NCBI RefSeq assembly: GCF_027497215.1
Contig: NZ_CP114904.1
Location: 5,413,001-5,477,000 of the forward strand
DNA from: Micromonospora sp. WMMD812
Lineage (GTDB): Bacteria > Actinomycetota > Actinomycetes > Mycobacteriales > Micromonosporaceae
Reading direction: 5' to 3'
Length of the DNA: 64,000 bases
The position numbers and the translations under genes are program-made. A model generated the notes under the pieces. It saw nothing but the letters and a program-made list of their open reading frames with translations. It searched no databases and was not told the DNA's origin. Below, one piece after another: positions 58,062 to 64,000 of this stretch. Every line of letters starts with the position of its first letter. Position 1 is the stretch's first letter.

Positions 58062-59312
58062 CTAGCCCCGCACCGGCTGGCACACCAGCACGGTGGGCGC
58101 ACCGGCCACCCGGGTGAGCACCAGGCTGGCCGCCGCGTCGCCGGCCAGCCGCAGGTCCCGTCGGAGCTGCTCCGGGGTGAGCGCCGAGCCGCGCTTGAGG
58201 ATCTCCACCCGGCCCACGCCACGCTCCCGGAGCAGGGCGCGAAGTCGCTTCAGCGAGAACGGCAGCACGTCGGTGACGGCCAGACAGCGGGTGTACGGGC
58301 TCTCCGCCGGGGTGTCGGCGTAGAGGTAGGCGATGCTCGGGTCGGCCAGGGTGGCGTCGAGGCGGTCGGCCAGTTCGGCGACCAGGTGGGCGCGCACCAC
58401 CGCCGGGTCGGGGTCGTGCACGAAGCGCCGCACCGGCCCGACCGGCGCTTCGCGGTCACCGGTGCCGGTGAGCTGGTGGGCGTTGTCCGGCGACCCCTCG
58501 CGCAGCAGCGTGGACGGCGACCCCTCGCGCAGCAGCGTGGACGGCGACCCCTCGCGCAGCAGCGTGGACCGGCGGGGCACCTCGGCGAGCCGGCCGCACC
58601 AGAGCGCCGCCTCGACCAGGTCGCCGTCGACGCTGACCCACTCGGCCTCGGCGCCGTCGGGGATGAGCCCGTGGTCGAGGCCGGGCGCCACCTTCACCAC
58701 CGTGCGCGGCACCCGTTCGGCCAGCCCGGTGACGAAGTCCCACGGCGGCGAGTAGGCGTTCGGGTCGAAGATCCGGCGGCCGGTGCCGGCGGTGCGCCGG
58801 GCCGGATCGCAGAAGACCGCCTCCACCCGGGTCACGTCGAACGCGGTGGCGTCCCCGCACTCCACCGTGAAGAGGTCGGCCAGCCCGGCCGCCTCGGCGT
58901 TGGCGGCGGCCATCGCCGCGGTCACCTGGTCGGCCTCCACCCCGTACACCCGGATGCCGGCGCGGGCGGCGGCGAGCGCGTCGGCGCCCAAGCCGCAGCC
59001 GAGGTCGGCGAGCGTGCGCACCCCGGCGGCGCGCAGCCGCTCGGCGCGCCGCGTCGCGACCACGCCCCGGGTCGCCTGCTCCAGGCCGGCCCGGGTGAGG
59101 AACATCCCGGCCGCCGCCGGCCCGAACTTGGTCGCGGCCCGCCGGCGCAGCTCCGACTGGGTCAGCGCCGCGGCGGCCAGCCCGGCGGGCACGCCGGCCG
59201 ACCGCAGGGCGGACGCCGCGGCCAGTGGATCGCCGCCGGCCACCCGGGCCGCCGCGGCGAGCGCGGTCGCCCCCTCGGCGGTACGCAGGGCGGCGAGCTG
59301 GTCGAGATCCAC
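58062..59312 (-). CDS. Class I methyltransferase with C-terminal THUMP-like domain
   Basis: A protein of 416 residues from GTG 59312. The SAM motif is TLADLGCGLGADALAAARAG, followed by VYGVEADQVTAAMAAANA and VEAVFCDPARRTAGTGRRI. The C-terminal ~100 residues (RCLAVTDVLPFSLKRLRALLRERGVGRVEILKRGSALTPEQLRRDL) match the THUMP-like domain that often accompanies it. It probably modifies RNA. A 27-bp repeat occurs three times in the middle (58489-58569) and adds STLLREGSP x3, a likely recent expansion in a loop. Confidence 0.85.
   Translation of the reverse strand: MDLDQLAALRTAEGATALAAAARVAGGDPLAAASALRSAGVPAGLAAAALTQSELRRRAATKFGPAAAGMFLTRAGLEQATRGVVATRRAERLRAAGVRTLADLGCGLGADALAAARAGIRVYGVEADQVTAAMAAANAEAAGLADLFTVECGDATAFDVTRVEAVFCDPARRTAGTGRRIFDPNAYSPPWDFVTGLAERVPRTVVKVAPGLDHGLIPDGAEAEWVSVDGDLVEAALWCGRLAEVPRRSTLLREGSPSTLLREGSPSTLLREGSPDNAHQLTGTGDREAPVGPVRRFVHDPDPAVVRAHLVAELADRLDATLADPSIAYLYADTPAESPYTRCLAVTDVLPFSLKRLRALLRERGVGRVEILKRGSALTPEQLRRDLRLAGDAAASLVLTRVAGAPTVLVCQPVRG
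58489..58569. repeat. 27-bp tandem repeat, three perfect copies, in frame
   Basis: Identical units at 58489-58515, 58516-58542 and 58543-58569 each encode STLLREGSP on the minus strand. Perfect identity suggests replication slippage. A change in copy number would keep the frame and alter the protein by 9 residues per unit. Confidence 0.9.
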
Positions 59313-59469
59313 CCGCCCATTGTCCGGGCTCGACCAGGGTGCCCGGCCCGGGGTGTCGGGGTGCGGAGCAGCCCGGCCGGGCTGTGGGGGTGCGGGGCGT
59401 CCGGCCGGGGTCGGGCTGGGGCGCCCGGCCGGGTGCCGGCGGAGCTGTGGCGACACGGAGCCGGGCCCG

Positions 59470-59541
59470 TTGGCACTCTCCTTGACGGAGTGCTAGCCAC
59501 GGAATAACCTGCGATTAGCACTCTCACCCTGAGGGTGCCAG
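59470..59541 (+). promoter_or_regulatory. groES promoter with two CIRCE elements
   Basis: CIRCE 1 is TTGGCACTC-n9-GAGTGCTAG (59470-59496), which overlaps the -35 TTGACG (59482-59487). The -10 TAACCT (59505-59510) follows a 17-bp spacer. CIRCE 2 is TTAGCACTC-n9-GGGTGCCAG (59515-59541), downstream of the -10, and its right half is less perfect. HrcA repressor bound to both would flank the promoter and release it on heat shock. Confidence 0.92.
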
Positions 59542-59683
59542 CTTCCGGGTCCCGCGACCCGGGCGCTGAACGCCAGGCGGACCGGCACCCGCGACGACGG
59601 CCCCGCCCGGTGGCATGTGGCAGATTGACGCTGGTCGGCCCAGTCGACCGGCACAGAAACCAGTACCCCAGGAGGGTATGCCC

Positions 59684-59992
59684 GTGACTACCGCGACCAA
59701 GGTTGCGATCAAGCCGCTCGAGGACCGGATCCTGGTCCAGGCGAACGAGGCTGAGACCACCACGGCGTCGGGCATCGTGATCCCCGACACCGCCAAGGAG
59801 AAGCCGCAGGAGGGCACCGTCCTCGCTGTCGGCCCGGGGCGCGTCGACGACAACGGCAACCGCATCCCGGTTGACGTCAAGGTCGGCGACACCGTCATCT
59901 ACTCGAAGTACGGCGGCACCGAGGTCAAGTACGCCGGCGAGGAGTACCTGGTGCTCTCCGCCCGCGACGTCCTCGCGGTCATCGAGAAGTAA
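59684..59992 (+). CDS. groES: Co-chaperonin GroES
   Basis: A protein of 102 residues from GTG 59684, which has GGAGG 8 nt upstream; ATG 59678 is too close to it. Family motifs are [14 protein letters not shown], the mobile loop [30 protein letters not shown], and [33 protein letters not shown]. It caps GroEL during folding. It forms an operon with groEL1 under dual CIRCE control. Confidence 0.97.
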   Translation: MTTATKVAIKPLEDRILVQANEAETTTASGIVIPDTAKEKPQEGTVLAVGPGRVDDNGNRIPVDVKVGDTVIYSKYGGTEVKYAGEEYLVLSARDVLAVIEK

Positions 59993-61708
<1,716 letters not shown>

Positions 61709-61725
61709 CGTAGCTCGTTCGCCCG

Positions 61726-61761
61726 GTCGGGGCGCACCGCCAGCCGGCGGTGCGCCCCGAC
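61726..61761 (+). terminator. Terminator after groEL
   Basis: A perfect 16-bp stem (GTCGGGGCGCACCGCC and complement) with loop AGCC, 17 bp after the groEL stop. It is among the strongest hairpins in the window and has no T-run. Confidence 0.85.
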
Positions 61762-61837
61762 GCGTATCCGGCGAAGGTCATTACCGGTCGCTGACGTCAC
61801 TACCGGCCGCCCGGGCCGATCGGAAACACTGGGGCCC

Positions 61838-63541
61838 ATGAGCACCACCACGCGCCGGTACGGCGCCCTGGCCGGGATCACCGCCGCCACGGTGGCGATC
61901 GGCACCGCCGAGCTGGTGGCCGTGCTGACCGGCCCCCGATCGGCACCGCTGGTCGCGGTCGGCGGCGTGGTCGTGGACACCGTTCCGGAGCCGCTCAAGC
62001 AGTTCGCGATCGACCTCTTCGGTCGGCACGACAAGCTCGCCCTCCTGATCGGGACGGCGCTGCTGCTCGCCGGCTTCGCCGCGTTGTTGGGCGCGCTCTC
62101 GGTGCGCCGGCTGGCGGTGGGCCTCGCCGGGATCGCCGGCTTCGCCGCGCTCGGCGTGGCCGCCGCCCTGACCCGAGCCGGCGCGGACGCCCTGGACGCG
62201 CTGCCCTCGCTGGTCGGCGGCGGGCTCGGCGCGATCGTGCTGTGGGCGTTCGTCGCGGGCCCGCTGGAGCTCGACCCGTGGCCGTGGACCCCGCCCAGCC
62301 CGGGCCGCCGGCCCGTCACGCCCTTGTCAGCGGCGAGGCCGGGCGAGCCGATGGTCCCGCCGCTCGCTGGGGACGAGGGTGCCGCCCGACAGGAACCCGG
62401 CAACCCACCGGCCGCGCCGGCCCACCCCGGCGCCGGACCGGCGGCCGTGGGGGTGTCGCTGGAGAGCACCGACCCGGAGTCCCGGCGGCGGTTCCTGACC
62501 GGGACGGGGGTGCTGCTCGGCGCGGCGGCGGTGGCCGGCTTCGGCGGTCGCTGGCTGGCCGGTCGGCGCGGGGTGTCGGCGGCCCGGGACGCGGTGGTGC
62601 TGCCCGCTCCGGCCTCGCCCGCTCCCGCGGTGCCGGCCGGGGCCGACCTCTCCCTCACCCAGCTCGCGCCGTACGTCACCTCGAACTTCGGCTTCTACCG
62701 GATCGACACCGCCCTGGTGGTGCCCCAGGTGGACCCCGAGACCTGGCAGTTGCGCATCCACGGCCGGGTGCGCAACCCGATCACGCTCAGCTTCGCGGAC
62801 CTGTTGGCCCGGCCGATGGTGGAGCGCTACGTCACGCTCGCCTGCGTCTCCAACGAGGTCGGCGGGGACCTGATCGGCAATGCCCGCTGGCTGGGCGTAC
62901 CGATCCGGGACCTGCTGGACGAGGCGGAGCCGGAGGAGGGGGCGGACCAGGTGGTGGGCCGCTCGGTCGACGGCTGGACCTGCGGCACCCCGACCGCCGC
63001 CCTGCGCGACGGGCGGGACGCGCTGCTGGCGGTGGGGATGAACGGCGAGCCACTGCCCGTGGAGCACGGGTTCCCGGTCCGGATGGTGGTGCCCGGCCTC
63101 TACGGCTACGTGTCGGCCTGCAAGTGGGTGACCGAGCTGGAGCTGACCGGCTTCGCCGACTTCGACGCGTACTGGGTGCCGCGGGGGTGGTCGGCCCAGG
63201 GGCCGATCAAGACCCAGTCGCGGATCGACACGCCCCGCGCGCGCAACCGGCTGACCGCCGGCCGGGTGGTGGTGGCGGGGGTGGCCTGGGCGCAGCAGCG
63301 GGGCATCCGGCGTGTGGAGGTACGCGTCGACGACGGTCCGTGGCAGGAGGCCGAGCTGGCCCCGACGGTCTCGGTGGACACCTGGGTGCAGTGGTCGTGG
63401 AGCTGGGACGCCACGCCGGGCGAGCACCGCCTCCAGGTCCGGGCCACCGACGCCACGGGCGAACCACAGACCGAGCGCGAGCAGGACGTGGCACCCGACG
63501 GCGCCACCGGCTGGCACACGGTCAGAGTGCGCGTCACCTAG
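61838..63541 (+). CDS. Membrane-anchored sulfite-oxidase-family molybdoenzyme
   Basis: A protein of 567 residues. About four N-terminal membrane helices and a Pro-rich linker lead to an internal SRRRFLTGTGVLLGAAAVAGF, a Tat-like twin-arginine anchor. The following Oxidored_molyb domain has TLACVSNEVGGDLIGNARWLGVP with Mo-ligand Cys336 and PGLYGYVSACKWVTELEL. A C-terminal immunoglobulin-like Mo-co dimerisation domain ends it. It resembles the YedY/sulfite-oxidase group of the actinobacteria. The substrate is unknown; the enzyme would face the outside. Confidence 0.88.
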   Translation: MSTTTRRYGALAGITAATVAIGTAELVAVLTGPRSAPLVAVGGVVVDTVPEPLKQFAIDLFGRHDKLALLIGTALLLAGFAALLGALSVRRLAVGLAGIAGFAALGVAAALTRAGADALDALPSLVGGGLGAIVLWAFVAGPLELDPWPWTPPSPGRRPVTPLSAARPGEPMVPPLAGDEGAARQEPGNPPAAPAHPGAGPAAVGVSLESTDPESRRRFLTGTGVLLGAAAVAGFGGRWLAGRRGVSAARDAVVLPAPASPAPAVPAGADLSLTQLAPYVTSNFGFYRIDTALVVPQVDPETWQLRIHGRVRNPITLSFADLLARPMVERYVTLACVSNEVGGDLIGNARWLGVPIRDLLDEAEPEEGADQVVGRSVDGWTCGTPTAALRDGRDALLAVGMNGEPLPVEHGFPVRMVVPGLYGYVSACKWVTELELTGFADFDAYWVPRGWSAQGPIKTQSRIDTPRARNRLTAGRVVVAGVAWAQQRGIRRVEVRVDDGPWQEAELAPTVSVDTWVQWSWSWDATPGEHRLQVRATDATGEPQTEREQDVAPDGATGWHTVRVRVT

Positions 63542-63558
63542 CCCCCATTCTCTCCCCG

Positions 63559-63619
63559 GTTGATCATGAGGTCTGCGGCAGATCCGGAGATCGAAGACGC
63601 CGCAGACCTCATGATCAAC
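63559..63619. repeat. Long inverted repeat between convergent genes (GTTGATCATGA type, second copy)
   Basis: Two perfect 21-bp arms start with GTTGATCATGAGGTCTG (63559-63579) and end with the complement (63599-63619) around a 19-nt loop. It lies between the molybdoenzyme stop and the convergent whiB gene, as do its relatives at 7645-7722 and 51404-51464. Confidence 0.78.
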
Positions 63620-63664
63620 GGGATGGGGCAGGTGGGGGCGCGGTTCCGTGGGGTTGGGGTGCGC

Positions 63665-64000
63665 TCAGGCGACGTTGCGCTGGGCCGGCACGGTCGACTT
63701 GTGCGGGCGGCCCAGGCGGGCTTCCAGCCGGGCGACGTCGACCCGCGTCTGCCGCCGGTCGGCCAGGTCCTCCCAGCCGATGGCCAGCAGCCGCAGCCGC
63801 TCGGACTCGCTGAAGCCGCCCCAGACGCCGTACGGCTCGCGGACCGACAGCGCATGGGCGGCGCACTCGGCCCGCACCGGGCAGGCGCGGCAGACGGTCT
63901 TGGCGGCGGACTCGCGGCGCAACCGGGACGAGCCCCGCTCGCCGTCGGGGTGGAAGAACTGGGCGCTGTCGCGGCCCCGGCAGGCGCCGAGTCGCTGCCA
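63665..64000 (-). CDS. WhiB-family transcriptional regulator (N-terminus cut by window edge)
   Basis: At least 111 residues; the 5' end lies beyond base 64000. The visible part begins WQRLGACRGRDSAQFFHPDGERG and continues with TVCRACPVRAECAAHA, giving the four [4Fe-4S] cysteines of WhiB proteins. YGVWGGFSESER is the conserved turn that contacts sigma factor. WhiB proteins are iron-sulfur redox or NO-responsive regulators of actinobacteria. Which subclass (WhiB1-7) cannot be settled from this part. Confidence 0.93.
   Translation of the reverse strand, partial: WQRLGACRGRDSAQFFHPDGERGSSRLRRESAAKTVCRACPVRAECAAHALSVREPYGVWGGFSESERLRLLAIGWEDLADRRQTRVDVARLEARLGRPHKSTVPAQRNVA

Overview
The window is about 73% G+C chromosomal DNA from an actinomycete, most likely a member of the Micromonosporaceae (Micromonospora or a close relative). 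The support for this is an F420-type luciferase-like oxidoreductase, a CvnABCD conservon, a WhiB protein, MmpS-like proteins, a GlnR-type operator, a CIRCE-controlled groES-groEL1 operon, and many genes whose -10 hexamer lies only 6-8 nt from the start codon (leaderless mRNAs). No rRNA, tRNA, CRISPR array, transposase, integrase or phage gene was seen. The genus is an inference from gene content and style, not from a search.

Layout. 1-9 kb: the 3' end of a ThiC-like gene with its terminator, a long membrane protein with a low-complexity tail, a cupin/LLM-oxidoreductase/ABC-ATPase operon divergent from the matching binding protein and permease (NMT1/SsuA type), and an orphan amino-acid-type binding lipoprotein. 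9.3-13.9 kb: a conservon (NIT-domain sensor kinase, roadblock, DUF742, GTPase). 13.9-21.5 kb: a tightly overlapping nitrate assimilation operon on the minus strand (nasA, a BFD-flavoprotein nasB, nirB, nirD, and a HemD fused to a winged helix) behind a GlnR box. 21.6-24.6 kb: a methyltransferase, a MazEF-like toxin-antitoxin pair and the nitrate transporter narK.

24.7-47.5 kb is mostly the conserved actinobacterial housekeeping block: rplM-rpsI, glmM, glmS, acpS, nnr, alr, an alpha/beta hydrolase, tsaE, tsaB, rimI and tsaD. It supplies ribosomal proteins, UDP-GlcNAc precursors, D-alanine and the tRNA t6A modification. Accessory genes interrupt it: a PadR-controlled FtsX-type ABC exporter, an aminotransferase, two tandem MmpS-like proteins, an EspC/DUF1023 pair, a uracil-DNA glycosylase, and an HTH-nucleotidyltransferase-like protein beside repeats.

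47.8-64 kb: an asymmetric heterodimeric ABC exporter, a DUF4142 and a DUF1707 protein, a xylFGH-like sugar ABC system with a ROK regulator, a YbaK deacylase, a THUMP-like methyltransferase, groES-groEL1 with two CIRCE elements, a membrane-anchored sulfite-oxidase-type molybdoenzyme, and the start-truncated whiB gene at the window edge.

The least explained signals are non-coding. An AT-rich palindrome with a shared core occurs twice, once in frame inside a gene and once at the start of an HTH gene. Long inverted repeats sit between convergent gene pairs. Ten or so genes share a TAGGCT-like -10 placed for leaderless transcription. Palindromes cluster upstream of the conservon.
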